A program made the position numbers and the translations under genes. This document shows, piece after piece, positions 1 through 9,018 of a DNA stretch of 64,000 nucleotides. The stretch comes from Saccharofermentans sp. (GTDB lineage Bacteria > Bacillota > Clostridia > Saccharofermentanales > Saccharofermentanaceae). Each line of letters starts with the position of its first letter. The first letter of the stretch is position 1. The stretch is from contig JAIKWA010000050.1 in assembly GCA_024685135.1 (NCBI GenBank), forward strand, positions 20,718 to 84,717, read 5' to 3'. Under the pieces are notes generated by a model, which was not told the DNA's origin, ran no database searches, and worked only from the letters and a program-made list of their open reading frames with translations.

Positions 1-345
1 TACCATAGCTCTCATGATGCCGTCAAACATCTGGTTGAGAGATGAAGAATTACCCATAAAGATATTGTCCTTGTCTGTGCCGAGGATATCGCCAAAGACC
101 TTTCTGATGTCTTCGATACCGGCAGGAACACCGTAGTTACGGACATCCTCGTTCTTGCAGGACTTAAAGCCGCTATCGGAAAGCGAATCGTACATGTGGT
201 TAGTCATGTCAAGCTGCTCGGGAGAAGGCTTACCTCTTGTCATATCGAGTGACAGATCCATAGCCTTGTATTCCTCGTAGAGCTTCATAAGCTCCTGCCT
301 TTGCTGCTCAAGCTCTTGTGCAGACATTTCCTTATAACTCTTCAT
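1..345 (-). CDS. Aspartate aminotransferase-like PLP enzyme, N-terminal part (runs off left edge)
   Basis: This frame is absent from the ORF track because its stop lies outside the window. Read on minus it gives 115 open codons, starting MKSYKEMSAQELEQQRQ and containing LDMTRGKPSPEQLDM, then RNYGVPAGIEDIRKVFGDIL. The TRGKPSPEQL segment resembles the N-terminus of the PF12897-type aspartate aminotransferases, which transfer the amino group of aspartate to 2-oxoglutarate using PLP; this is from memory of the family. The catalytic lysine would be off-window. Two adjacent ATGs occur (348 and 345). AGAAGG lies 6 nt before the one at 345, which I chose. It is probably cytoplasmic amino-acid metabolism. 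It differs in type from the aminotransferase at 2598-3788. Confidence 0.72.
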   Translation of the reverse strand, partial: MKSYKEMSAQELEQQRQELMKLYEEYKAMDLSLDMTRGKPSPEQLDMTNHMYDSLSDSGFKSCKNEDVRNYGVPAGIEDIRKVFGDILGTDKDNIFMGNSSSLNQMFDGIMRAMV

Positions 346-475
346 CATGAGCCTTCTTTCTGAAAATGAAATTCTGTAGTGGTAATCTTGCAGTAAATTG
401 ACATAAACCGCCTTAAGACCGTAGTAATTATATTTAAAATGCAATTTCTAGGCAATCATTTTTCATTGTGGTTTC

Positions 476-832
476 TTAAAAAGGTATAATTTCTACATTT
501 TGTACTAAGCAGTCCTTGTTATGCGTTACCTGCCCTATCAAAAATACAACATTTCTGTCTTCGAAACCGTAATGTCTGAGCATATATCCGGTGCATTTAA
601 ATATCTTGCGCTGCTTTGCCGGAGTAACCGTCTCTGCCGATGTGGGATAAGGTCCTTTATTAGACCTCGATCTCACTTCCACGACATAGATATCTTCGTC
701 TTTCTCGAAAACAAGATCCAACTCTCCGACATTATGTACGGCATAGTTTTTGCACACCAGCCGATACCCTTCCTGTTTCATCTGAGATTCGACCGCAGCT
801 TCTGCGATCTTACCGATTTCAACACTTTTCAT
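476..832 (-). CDS. YraN/UPF0102 family nuclease-like protein
   Basis: A 118-aa protein of the usual length for the UPF0102/YraN family, which has a restriction-endonuclease-like fold. It shows the family pattern: an N-terminal helix (GKIAEAAVESQMKQEGYRLV), then the acidic core GELDLVFEKD and EVRSRSN, matching the GE(I/L)DL...(E/D)VK.R nuclease signature. The lysine of the usual VEVK is arginine here (VEVR). The cellular role of the family is not settled; a link to DNA repair or recombination is assumed from the fold. GAGGTGA before the ATG is a good ribosome binding site. It lies 130 nt downstream of the aminotransferase start region and is divergent from the GGDEF/EAL gene. Confidence 0.85.
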   Translation of the reverse strand: MKSVEIGKIAEAAVESQMKQEGYRLVCKNYAVHNVGELDLVFEKDEDIYVVEVRSRSNKGPYPTSAETVTPAKQRKIFKCTGYMLRHYGFEDRNVVFLIGQVTHNKDCLVQNVEIIPF

Positions 833-881
833 TTGTACTTCACCTCTATTAATTTACTCTTTCTTTTGTTCATTCTTTATA

Positions 882-910
882 TTGAAAGTTGGCATTACGC
901 CCTTTATTAT
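882..910 (+). promoter_or_regulatory. Sigma-A-type promoter for the GGDEF/EAL gene
   Basis: TTGAAA (882-887) and TATTAT (905-910) are separated by exactly 17 nt. Transcription would start near 917, giving a leader of about 26 nt with GGAGTG ahead of the ATG at 943. Confidence 0.7.
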
Positions 911-942
911 TTAGGAGTCATCTTTGACATTGGAGTGATTAC

Positions 943-2589
943 ATGGACGAAAGGTATAAAGAGTTTGCCGAATTCTACGACAGTCTTAAGGAATACGACG
1001 GCAATGTTTTTACGAGCAATGAATTTGCCAAATATGCGGAAAGCTTAAATGTCTGCAAGATAGAACACTTTATCTATACGGCAGGTGTTCTGACCAAGAA
1101 GCAGATATCTTACATCAGTTCTTACGAACCCGATCCCGAATACAATGAAGTCTCTCGTGACATCAACGGCGATATAAAGAGCGTAGTCAGGTTCTTCTTC
1201 AAGAAATACTCACCCGAGCTTACCCCAACGCAGCAGGAAGCATTTAAATGTTTTTCCACCAGCGTTGATCTCTATCTCGCTTACCGTTACACGATAGAGG
1301 TCTTGTACTATATCAGGTTCTACGAACCCTTATCGGGTATCCCGAATCTCAATTACCTGATAAAGAGATTAAACGAGATCACCTCTTCTGAGATAAGAGA
1401 TAACGAATACTTCTTCTCTTACTTCAACATCAAGCAGAGCTCGAGGATAAACCGTTTCTTCGGCGGCGATGTTGCAGGTATGCTCATCACTGAATTCGCA
1501 AAGAAACTCAATGAGCTCGTTAATCCGGAAGACGGAGAATTCGCTGCACAGATCGGCGGTGACAACTTCGCTATCTACATGAAGTCAGAAAGGCTCAAGG
1601 ATTTCACCGATTTCATCGCAGGCGTTAAGATCGAGATCCGTTACAACAACGACAACTATGTTCACAGCGTATCTGCAAGAGCAGGTATCGTCTATATCGA
1701 TAACAGCTATGTTAACGGCCATGTTGCCATGAACAACGCTTCAAGATGTCTTACATCCGCAAGGCATTCGAACAAAGACTATGTCATCTGGCCTGTCCTC
1801 GAAGATGTAAGTCCGGTAATAAGTCCGGAGTTCATCCTCAATATGGAGAAGGACCTTCTGAACGATATGTTTATCGTTTACTATCAGCCTGTCATTGAAT
1901 CGAAGGACGGAGAGAACAAGATAATCGCCGCAGAAGCACTTGCAAGATGGGTCAAGGACGGTTCTATAATCATCCCTTCGAGATTCATCGATGCTGCAGG
2001 ATCAGACGGACTTATTACCAAGCTCGACCTTTATATCCTTGACAAGACCTGCCTGTTCATCTCAAAGCAGATGGAAGAAGGCACTCCCCTTGTACCTATT
2101 ACCTGCAACATCTCCTATGCGAGCCTGTCAGACGATGTCGTTGTAGGCAAGATCATCGATACATATAACAAATACAATGTCCCCGCAGGAAGCTTCGGTA
2201 TCGAATTCAAGATCCCTGCTGCCGAGCAGGAGGTCAAGATCCTGGAGAATGCCGCTGCCAAGCTCAAGCTTGCAGGCATCAGTCTGACGATCGACGACTT
2301 CGACATGAGCTATAACGCTTCGGGATTATTAGGCGCGCTTCCCATAGACAGCGTAAAGCTGCACTGCGAGAAATTGAATTTTACGAACTCAAGGAGTAGG
2401 ATAATCCTTGAGAATTTGACAGACCTTGCAGCAAAGCTCGGCTTCACCGTCATCTGCGAGAAGATCGAGACCCCTGAGCTCATCGAAGAGTTCAAGAATT
2501 CCGGTTTCTCCCGCTTCCAGACGAGAGCATTCGAGAAGGCACTTTCTGAGAGGTTCTTTATAAACAGACTCAAAAATCCAATCTATTGA
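943..2589 (+). CDS. Degenerate GGDEF-EAL domain protein
   Basis: A 548-aa soluble protein, normally a family that makes (GGDEF) or hydrolyses (EAL) cyclic di-GMP. Residues 1-120 are a helical N-terminal region without a recognised sensor. A GGDEF fold spans about 130-285, but its active-site loop reads GGDNF (205-209), so cyclase activity is doubtful. The EAL domain spans about 295-545. It keeps EALARW (331-336), the asparagine in CNIS and the pair in IDDF. It loses the KID aspartate (VKLH) and the usual QGYYFSKP end (QTRAFEKAL). It may therefore be a c-di-GMP or GTP receptor rather than an enzyme; this is inference from motifs. It has its own promoter, and the next gene starts 8 nt after its stop. 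Confidence 0.85.
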   Translation: MDERYKEFAEFYDSLKEYDGNVFTSNEFAKYAESLNVCKIEHFIYTAGVLTKKQISYISSYEPDPEYNEVSRDINGDIKSVVRFFFKKYSPELTPTQQEAFKCFSTSVDLYLAYRYTIEVLYYIRFYEPLSGIPNLNYLIKRLNEITSSEIRDNEYFFSYFNIKQSSRINRFFGGDVAGMLITEFAKKLNELVNPEDGEFAAQIGGDNFAIYMKSERLKDFTDFIAGVKIEIRYNNDNYVHSVSARAGIVYIDNSYVNGHVAMNNASRCLTSARHSNKDYVIWPVLEDVSPVISPEFILNMEKDLLNDMFIVYYQPVIESKDGENKIIAAEALARWVKDGSIIIPSRFIDAAGSDGLITKLDLYILDKTCLFISKQMEEGTPLVPITCNISYASLSDDVVVGKIIDTYNKYNVPAGSFGIEFKIPAAEQEVKILENAAAKLKLAGISLTIDDFDMSYNASGLLGALPIDSVKLHCEKLNFTNSRSRIILENLTDLAAKLGFTVICEKIETPELIEEFKNSGFSRFQTRAFEKALSERFFINRLKNPIY

Positions 2590-2597
2590 GGTGACAC

Positions 2598-3788
2598 ATG
2601 ATTTCCAGATCTATCAAGCAACAGTTAGCCGGCGGTTCAGAGATCCGCAAGATGTTCGAAGAGGGCAAGAGACTTAAGGCTATCTACGGTGACGACAACG
2701 TATTCGACTTCTCCATAGGTAACCCTGACTTAGAGCCTCCCAAAGAAGTAACAGAGGCTTTGGCAGAACTTGCAAACAACCCTACTCCCGGCATGCACGG
2801 CTACATGAGCAACAACGGCTACGAATCAACAAGAGCTGCGATCGCTTCCAAGAAGTCTGCTGAATCCGGTTTAGAGATCTCAAGCGGGGCTCTCTGCATG
2901 ACGGTCGGTGCTGCAGCTGCAATGAACGATGTATTGCACTCCATCTTAGATCCCGAAGATGAAGTTATCGTACTTGCTCCTTTCTTCATGGAGTACACTG
3001 GCTATATCAAGAACCACGGCGGCGTTCCGGTTATTGTTCCTACAGACGATAAGTTCATGCCTGTAATAGACAGGATCTCAGATGCTATCACGTCAAAGAC
3101 CAAGGCCATCATCATCAACTCACCTAACAATCCTTCAGGTGTTGTTTATTCAGAGGAGATGCTTACGGCAATTAACGATATGCTCCTTAGCAAGGATCAT
3201 GTTATCCATGTGATCTCCGATGAGCCTTATATCGATCTTGCATACGACGGCATCGAGGTTCCCTGCGCACTTAAGTACATCAAGAACCTTATCGTTTGCT
3301 TCTCATGGAGTAAGTCCTTATCACTCCCCGGTGAGCGTATCGGTTATGCTCTCGTATCCCCTAACCACGAGGACTACGAAGATCTTACTGCTGCAATAGC
3401 AATCTCCAACCGTACACTCGGAAGCGTTAATGCTCCTGCTATCTGGCAGAAGGTTATCGAGAAGGCACTTAATGCTAAGGTCGATGTTGCAAACTACGAG
3501 CATAGAAGAAACCTTCTTTATTCCAACATCATTGATGCAGGCTTCGATGCAGTTAAGCCCAACGGCGCTCTGTATATCTTCATGAACACACCTGAGGGGC
3601 TTGACGATAACGAGTTTGCCAAGGTTTGCGCATCCAAGAATCTCCTTCTCGTTAAGGGTTCTTCCTTCGCTTATCCCGGATACTGCCGTCTCGCATTCTG
3701 CGTATCTGAATCTACTATCGTAAATTCAAGGAAGGCATTCTTTGCCATCGCAGAAGAACTCGGCATCAGGCATAGAGCAAGCCTCTAA
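2598..3788 (+). CDS. Class I/II PLP-dependent aminotransferase
   Basis: A 396-aa fold-type I aminotransferase, close to bacterial aspartate/aromatic aminotransferases. Visible landmarks are the SIGNPDLEPP substrate segment near the N-terminus, NSPNNPSGVVY (the Asn that touches PLP), SDEPYIDLAY (the Asp that binds the pyridine nitrogen) and SWSKSLSLPGERIGY with the Schiff-base lysine. The C-terminal YCRLAFCVS supplies the carboxylate-binding arginine. The substrate cannot be read from sequence; aspartate is the usual one. AGGTGA lies shortly before the ATG. The gene follows the GGDEF/EAL gene by 8 nt, so the two are probably cotranscribed. Its stop overlaps the convergent sortase stop by 4 nt. 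Confidence 0.88.
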   Translation: MISRSIKQQLAGGSEIRKMFEEGKRLKAIYGDDNVFDFSIGNPDLEPPKEVTEALAELANNPTPGMHGYMSNNGYESTRAAIASKKSAESGLEISSGALCMTVGAAAAMNDVLHSILDPEDEVIVLAPFFMEYTGYIKNHGGVPVIVPTDDKFMPVIDRISDAITSKTKAIIINSPNNPSGVVYSEEMLTAINDMLLSKDHVIHVISDEPYIDLAYDGIEVPCALKYIKNLIVCFSWSKSLSLPGERIGYALVSPNHEDYEDLTAAIAISNRTLGSVNAPAIWQKVIEKALNAKVDVANYEHRRNLLYSNIIDAGFDAVKPNGALYIFMNTPEGLDDNEFAKVCASKNLLLVKGSSFAYPGYCRLAFCVSESTIVNSRKAFFAIAEELGIRHRASL

Positions 3789-4426
3789 TCACACAGATCA
3801 CAAACAGCAACAAAACGGTAACCTGCGCCGAGTTCAGTGGCGCAGGTTACTATTGTTAATCGGGGCATTTTGCTGGCACTTGCTGCAATGAGCCCTTCTA
3901 TATCACAGGGTGCTGCATTAAGTGTATCTGTTACTTCAAAATCCAATACTTCTCCCGATACCCGGGTAAAATGGACTTGCGCACCCACCTCTATCTCCTG
4001 GAGCCTGCAAAATATCGTATTAAGATGTCTGTTCCTGTGACCTAATATAGTACTGTTGCCTTTGTCTCCCGGCATAACTGAATCAGGCCATATGCAGACT
4101 CCGTATCTTAAAGCCACTCTGTCACACTCTATATAGCAGGGCTCTAACACTTCTATCGAAGGTATCTCCAGTACTCCTGCCAGATGAAGTGTCTCATTTT
4201 CAAAAGAAGACATATCAAGGTCTTCTTCTCCATTGATCGCCAAAAGGTCAGTGGCAGGCACTTGGATCTCAGACGGGATATCCCCTTCCATATAATCCTC
4301 AACTACATTCTTGGTTATATGTTCTCTTATCAATGTCTTGCAAGGTTCCTTAACGATATATATAAGACCTCCCAAAGATAACATCAGACAGATCACAAGT
4401 CCTGCCACGCTGACCTTACTTCTCAC
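3785..4426 (-). CDS. Sortase (LPXTG transpeptidase) dedicated to the upstream adhesin
   Basis: A 213-aa membrane-anchored transpeptidase that cleaves LPXTG signals and links proteins to peptidoglycan or pilin lysines. One N-terminal TM helix (about 6-24) precedes an extracytoplasmic sortase fold. The catalytic triad is visible as His130 in TILGHRNRH, Cys195 in LTIVTCATE and Arg204 in GYRFVAV. The class is uncertain: it lacks the C-terminal TM helix and lid typical of many pilin-polymerising class C enzymes and looks nearest class D or B. Its ATG overlaps the adhesin stop by 4 nt (ATGA), so translation is coupled. The DNA for the catalytic Cys-to-Arg stretch forms a 12-bp perfect hairpin (separate entry). 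Confidence 0.88.
   Translation of the reverse strand: MRSKVSVAGLVICLMLSLGGLIYIVKEPCKTLIREHITKNVVEDYMEGDIPSEIQVPATDLLAINGEEDLDMSSFENETLHLAGVLEIPSIEVLEPCYIECDRVALRYGVCIWPDSVMPGDKGNSTILGHRNRHLNTIFCRLQEIEVGAQVHFTRVSGEVLDFEVTDTLNAAPCDIEGLIAASASKMPRLTIVTCATELGAGYRFVAVCDLCD
3818..3850 (-). terminator. Terminator-like hairpin inside the sortase coding end
   Basis: Perfect 12-bp inverted repeat GTAACCTGCGCC / GGCGCAGGTTAC with a 9-nt loop. On minus it is followed by CGTTTTGTTGCTGTTTG. It is GC-rich and followed by a T-rich stretch, about 30 nt before the sortase stop, so it may end the adhesin-sortase transcript. It could also limit read-through from the convergent aminotransferase. Termination is inferred; the repeat itself is certain. 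Confidence 0.55.
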
Positions 4427-7400
4427 TTACCTTGTGTCCTCCTTCCCTTTGAGATGAATACCGTGACACCTAATGCGCCGGCAAGCGCGATAACGGCTGC
4501 GAGCATGACATGCTCTGAGATCTCCTCGCCTGTACTCGGCAGGTTCTTAACCGTGATGCTCTGATCAGTGCAGTTAAGATCGTTATGTCTTGCAATCTCA
4601 ACATCTGATGTCTGCACACCGGTCTCGATCTCTTCTTCCGTTGCTCTGTCGTAGATATTCTCGAAAACAACAACTATATCTCCTTCAACCATTCCTCTTG
4701 TGGAAAGCTTGACGGGCACTTCTATAACGCCTTCTGACTCTTCAGGCGTGAATGTAACATCTGATGCGACGATCTCACCATTCTCCATGACGGGCGTACC
4801 GTCTCTCATATATAAAGTTGCGACTATCTCATATTCTCTGCCGGGTTCAAGACCATGGTATGTAACCCTGTCAGTTATGGTCACGATGGAATCTGACCTC
4901 ATTGTCTTCAAGTCATCCGAGCTTCTTGCCGTAGTAACCACATAAGATCTTGTAAGGGTCTGATCTTCGTCTTCTATATCCGTATGTTCGCATATCAGGA
5001 CACCTTCTACCGTGAGATATTCGAATATAACGACATCTTCAACATCAAGAGGGATACTGACATCTTCAAATAAGACTTCAACAGATCCGTCAGACGATGC
5101 AGGCGTGAATACAGCACAAGATGTTATCTCATTGCCTGAACCGTCCTTAAGACGCATTCCTGTTGCCTTATCCACGATATAACCTGTTACCGTGTATTCG
5201 ATACCGGGTTCAAGAGACGAGTAAGTAACTATATCCTTAAGATCGAATTCATCGACAAAGCCGAGCGCATGAGTGCCTGTTGCAGTATCAGATGCATCAG
5301 TTCCGATATCAGGCATAGTAAGCGTCTGATCCGTATCTTCGATATCACAATGCTCGAAGGCAGATTCTCCGTCAAATAAAGTCTCGAAGGCAACGATAGA
5401 TGAGCCCTGAAGATCGTTGGTATTTATAACGAACGGAACTTCAACGATCTGGCTTCTTGCAGAAGCTACAAAGGTAACCTCCGATACATAGGCCGAGCCT
5501 TCCATATCGGTAAGCGCTTCACCTGTATCCTTGCACATAAGGCTTCCCTTGAGAATGTATGTATCTCCTATATTAAGCCCGCTCAGGCTGCAGTAGTCTG
5601 TTACCTCTATCTCCTCGCCCCTGCTCAGCATATGCGAATCTGTTATTCCGAGACTTACATCCTTAAGCATTGTGCCTAAGATAGGTCTTACATTAACAAA
5701 GCAATCCGGCATCTGATATTCATCTGCAAAGAAGTTAGATACTATAGGTCTGCTGTTATCTGCAGTTACCGAGAATTCATAGACTGTTTCATCTGCGATA
5801 TATCCCATAGGTGCTTTTGTCTCAACAAGGTAATATGTACCTGCAGAGAGCTTCAGCAATTTATATATACCCTCTTCTTCGCTGTAAGTAAGTGTTCCTC
5901 TTAAGTTTGTTAGTTCCTTATCGTCAAATACTTCAAATTCTGCCCCCTTAAGACCATTCCCCTCTTGATCGGTCTTATTTACATAAACTCCGCCTGCGAT
6001 ATTGGAGATCGCAAGCTCGTATGTTGCAACTTCAAAGCCTTCGATGCATGTATCCTTGGATTCGATAACTACAGGTGCGAAGTTAGGTGTATCCGTACTG
6101 TTACCGTCGCTATCGGTATACAGATATCCGTCAGGAAGACTTGTCTCAACTACGACATAGCTTCCGGGCCTTAATCCTGACACTGTATAGATACCGTTAT
6201 CTTCGACGAAGTCAGCATTACCGTTCGTACTTACGCTATTAGCTTCAGGTTCATCTGATGTATGGATGCCGTCACCATTTGTATCTTCGTAAATGGTAAA
6301 GCCTGCTCCGCTTAAAAGCTCACCTGTATCTATATCCTTCTTTACTACGGATACACTTGCAGTATAAGGAACCTGTAATACATCAAGTGACATATCGTTG
6401 CTATTTCCTACAGTAAAAGGAACAGCCTCGCTTGCAACATAGTATCCAAAAGGAGACTGAGTCTCAATCAGAAGATAAGCTCCCGTAAAAAGTCCTTCAA
6501 TAACGAGCTTGCCGTCCCTATCTGTATCTTCTATCTGAGATCTTGTCTCCATCTCATCGTCGTCTAATATGCCGTTGGCATTAAGATCCTTATACAGATC
6601 GAAGGTGACACAGCTTCCTTCGTAACCGCTTATAGTCTCTCCTGTTACGGAGTCCTTCTTATTTATGGTGACATCTATACATATCCTGTTATTGCATGTT
6701 ACATACAAGGACTGGTTATCAGAGTTCTCTGTAAGGCGGATAACCTTATATTCGGTATCCTCGCCTTCCCAGTAGCACTTATAGCCTGAAGGCGTGATCT
6801 CCTTTACGCGGTACCAGCCAAGAGGAAGGTCTTCGAATCTTGCTATACCTTCAGCATCTGTAGTCTTAATGGCACATACGGTATTCTGCCATTCGGGGCT
6901 TAAACCATTGCCGCCATAGTAGAGATTAAACCTGATATCAGCGATACTTCCGTCCTCAGATACCTTGCCTACTACAAGATCTGCCTGACCTCTGTCGTTG
7001 CTTACATTCTGAGTTATCGTTGTAGCAGAAGGCAGACTTATGTTCTTATACCAGTAGCTTCCGTCTGAAGATCTCGTAAAGCCTTCGGGCGTATAGTATG
7101 TATATGCCGCAGTGCTTCCCTGCATGTATCTGTCGGTAGGAACGATCTCACGAAGCTGATATGTACCGGATGGGACATTAAGCGCAGCAAGGTTACCACC
7201 GCCTCCTGTAGTCCATATGACCTTACCGTCACTACCGGTCACGCCCTTGGCAAGCTTTATCGTTCCGCCTGTATTCCACAGCTCGAACATAAAGCCCTGA
7301 GAGTTATCCTCACTGTCCGCAACGGATTTGTTTACCACAAGAGATGAATTGTTATGGTCGTTGGTACAGGTAAAATCGTATACCTTATATCCTTCTGCGG

Positions 7401-9003
7401 TAAACGAATAAGAATATCTGGTCTGAGATCTTCTGGTCCAGCCCGTAGTCTTATTCTCCACACTGTAGTTTAATACATTGCCGTCCAGGCATTTAAACTG
7501 CGGTATTACAAAATCTTCGTATATCGTATATGTCACACCCTTTTGCAGGGGAAAATACTTACCTGATACCTTAAGACCTGATGCGGTATACCAGTTCCAT
7601 GCACCCGATACATACTTATAGACACCTACAAGGGTATTGCCGCTATACAGACTGAATACTGTCTGATTTACATTCAAACCCGTATTAGTAGTCTTGGTGA
7701 TGGATACCGAAGATGACTCAAGCATAAAGCCTGAGGTGTTACCGGCATTCTGATCGGTAGTCGCCTGATTAGTAACTCTAATGCTCTCACCGCTGAGTCT
7801 GTAATTACTTATGGTCGCATTGTACAGCTCAGTCCAGATACCGCTGCTGTCTATCTTCCTTATCTTGTAGTTCATTGTACCTGTTGTGGTATTTACGTTA
7901 TAAAGGTTCATGTCCACCTGATAGACGTTCTCGTCGAAGAAGCGGTATTCGGCTCTTATATCTTCTACCTGAGGCTCGCCGTCAGCTCCCCAGCCGCTGT
8001 ATCTTAGATCTACTCCATCAGATCCGTCCAAGAGCATAAACGGACAGAAAGTTTCCTTGAGATACAGGAACTTATAGTATCCTTCGTTATCTCTTGTATC
8101 GAAGTCCAGCAAAATCCTCTTAGACCCGTCGTCGCCCCAGTAGTTGACGCAGATACCGTCGAGGCTGTCGTCAGTTACTCTGCCTATGGCATTTGTACCG
8201 GCCCTTGCATCCTCCAAAGTCTCGTATACGCTGAATGTCGCACCCGCAAGTCTCATCCCGCTCGCAGTGCGCTTATCTATATACATGTTGGCATAAGCAT
8301 TGACCGGTGTGGTCCTGAAGCGCTGCATATAGGTAATTACCTTGCCGAGCTTGAGTTCGCCTATTATGTGAGCTACCCTCTTCTCGGATACTCCCGAATC
8401 GGGATCCGAATGCCACATATATGCGCCGTGACCGTCGCTTCCGTCCTTAACACCGGAATAGACACCGATATGAAGGTTCTTACCGTTCTGATCGTAGAAG
8501 AGCAAGACATCACCTGGCACGGAATTTGAAGATATCCAGTTATCTATATCGCTGTCAGACCAGCCTGTGGCATCGAAGGGCGCAGAACCTGCTATGGCCT
8601 TGCGCTCTACATTCGGATCACCTGTATTTATCTCACCTGCAAAGAGCTTCAGATATTCCTGTACCTGCATATTGCCGTCGCAGGCAATATAGCCGTTGAA
8701 ATTACAGCAGCCCGCATCGAGCAGGACTCTTGCAAGATAGTTGGTGCAGTCCATCTCCTCGTAGGACCTTCCGTTATATCTTGCAGCGCAGGAGAGGATC
8801 TTATTCCTCGTCTGCTCTGCTGACCATGGAAACCATTCGGATATGCTTCCGGTATTACCTGTAAAATCGTAGGCATCCATATATAAAGGCGGCGTATATT
8901 CAGGCGCCGCCAAGACAAGAGAACTGCCGTAAAAGCCCAGCACCACGGTAAGCAGTACCAGCATGGCTGTTATCTTGTAAATAGATCTGTTTCTAACTCC
9001 CAT
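4423..9003 (-). CDS. Giant LPXTG surface adhesin: NlpC/P60-like N-terminus, CnaB (SpaA-like) and VaFE repeats
   Basis: A 1526-aa cell-wall protein. A signal peptide spans about 1-33. Residues about 60-235 look like an NlpC/P60-type papain-fold amidase, with Cys86 in MDCTNYLARVLL and His178 in LHIGVYSG. Next come six or seven CnaB/SpaA-type modules beginning with VxxxK pilin motifs (VVNKSVAD, VVKKDIDTG, VYVNKTDQEG). Two of them carry EF-hand-like loops (DLNANGILDDDE, DTNGDGIHTSDE) as in SdrD B-type repeats. Three VaFE repeats follow, each with a V(A/I/V)FE motif and ending HCDIEDTDQTLT, HTDIEDEDQTLT or HNDLNCTDQSIT; such repeats form Thr-Gln ester crosslinks. LPSTG lies near 1488, followed by a TM helix and GRRTQGK. 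GGAGGAGATGAG precedes the ATG. The operon partners are the DUF5688 gene and the sortase. The role, attachment or pilus tip, is inferred. Confidence 0.88.
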   Translation of the reverse strand: MGVRNRSIYKITAMLVLLTVVLGFYGSSLVLAAPEYTPPLYMDAYDFTGNTGSISEWFPWSAEQTRNKILSCAARYNGRSYEEMDCTNYLARVLLDAGCCNFNGYIACDGNMQVQEYLKLFAGEINTGDPNVERKAIAGSAPFDATGWSDSDIDNWISSNSVPGDVLLFYDQNGKNLHIGVYSGVKDGSDGHGAYMWHSDPDSGVSEKRVAHIIGELKLGKVITYMQRFRTTPVNAYANMYIDKRTASGMRLAGATFSVYETLEDARAGTNAIGRVTDDSLDGICVNYWGDDGSKRILLDFDTRDNEGYYKFLYLKETFCPFMLLDGSDGVDLRYSGWGADGEPQVEDIRAEYRFFDENVYQVDMNLYNVNTTTGTMNYKIRKIDSSGIWTELYNATISNYRLSGESIRVTNQATTDQNAGNTSGFMLESSSVSITKTTNTGLNVNQTVFSLYSGNTLVGVYKYVSGAWNWYTASGLKVSGKYFPLQKGVTYTIYEDFVIPQFKCLDGNVLNYSVENKTTGWTRRSQTRYSYSFTAEGYKVYDFTCTNDHNNSSLVVNKSVADSEDNSQGFMFELWNTGGTIKLAKGVTGSDGKVIWTTGGGGNLAALNVPSGTYQLREIVPTDRYMQGSTAAYTYYTPEGFTRSSDGSYWYKNISLPSATTITQNVSNDRGQADLVVGKVSEDGSIADIRFNLYYGGNGLSPEWQNTVCAIKTTDAEGIARFEDLPLGWYRVKEITPSGYKCYWEGEDTEYKVIRLTENSDNQSLYVTCNNRICIDVTINKKDSVTGETISGYEGSCVTFDLYKDLNANGILDDDEMETRSQIEDTDRDGKLVIEGLFTGAYLLIETQSPFGYYVASEAVPFTVGNSNDMSLDVLQVPYTASVSVVKKDIDTGELLSGAGFTIYEDTNGDGIHTSDEPEANSVSTNGNADFVEDNGIYTVSGLRPGSYVVVETSLPDGYLYTDSDGNSTDTPNFAPVVIESKDTCIEGFEVATYELAISNIAGGVYVNKTDQEGNGLKGAEFEVFDDKELTNLRGTLTYSEEEGIYKLLKLSAGTYYLVETKAPMGYIADETVYEFSVTADNSRPIVSNFFADEYQMPDCFVNVRPILGTMLKDVSLGITDSHMLSRGEEIEVTDYCSLSGLNIGDTYILKGSLMCKDTGEALTDMEGSAYVSEVTFVASARSQIVEVPFVINTNDLQGSSIVAFETLFDGESAFEHCDIEDTDQTLTMPDIGTDASDTATGTHALGFVDEFDLKDIVTYSSLEPGIEYTVTGYIVDKATGMRLKDGSGNEITSCAVFTPASSDGSVEVLFEDVSIPLDVEDVVIFEYLTVEGVLICEHTDIEDEDQTLTRSYVVTTARSSDDLKTMRSDSIVTITDRVTYHGLEPGREYEIVATLYMRDGTPVMENGEIVASDVTFTPEESEGVIEVPVKLSTRGMVEGDIVVVFENIYDRATEEEIETGVQTSDVEIARHNDLNCTDQSITVKNLPSTGEEISEHVMLAAVIALAGALGVTVFISKGRRTQGK

Positions 9004-9018
9004 CTCATCTCCTCCGTC

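Noticed and set aside
521-1048. Plus-strand ORF of 175 aa
   Set aside because: It is the antisense of the YraN-like gene and then runs into the GGDEF/EAL gene; no ribosome binding site and no family resemblance.
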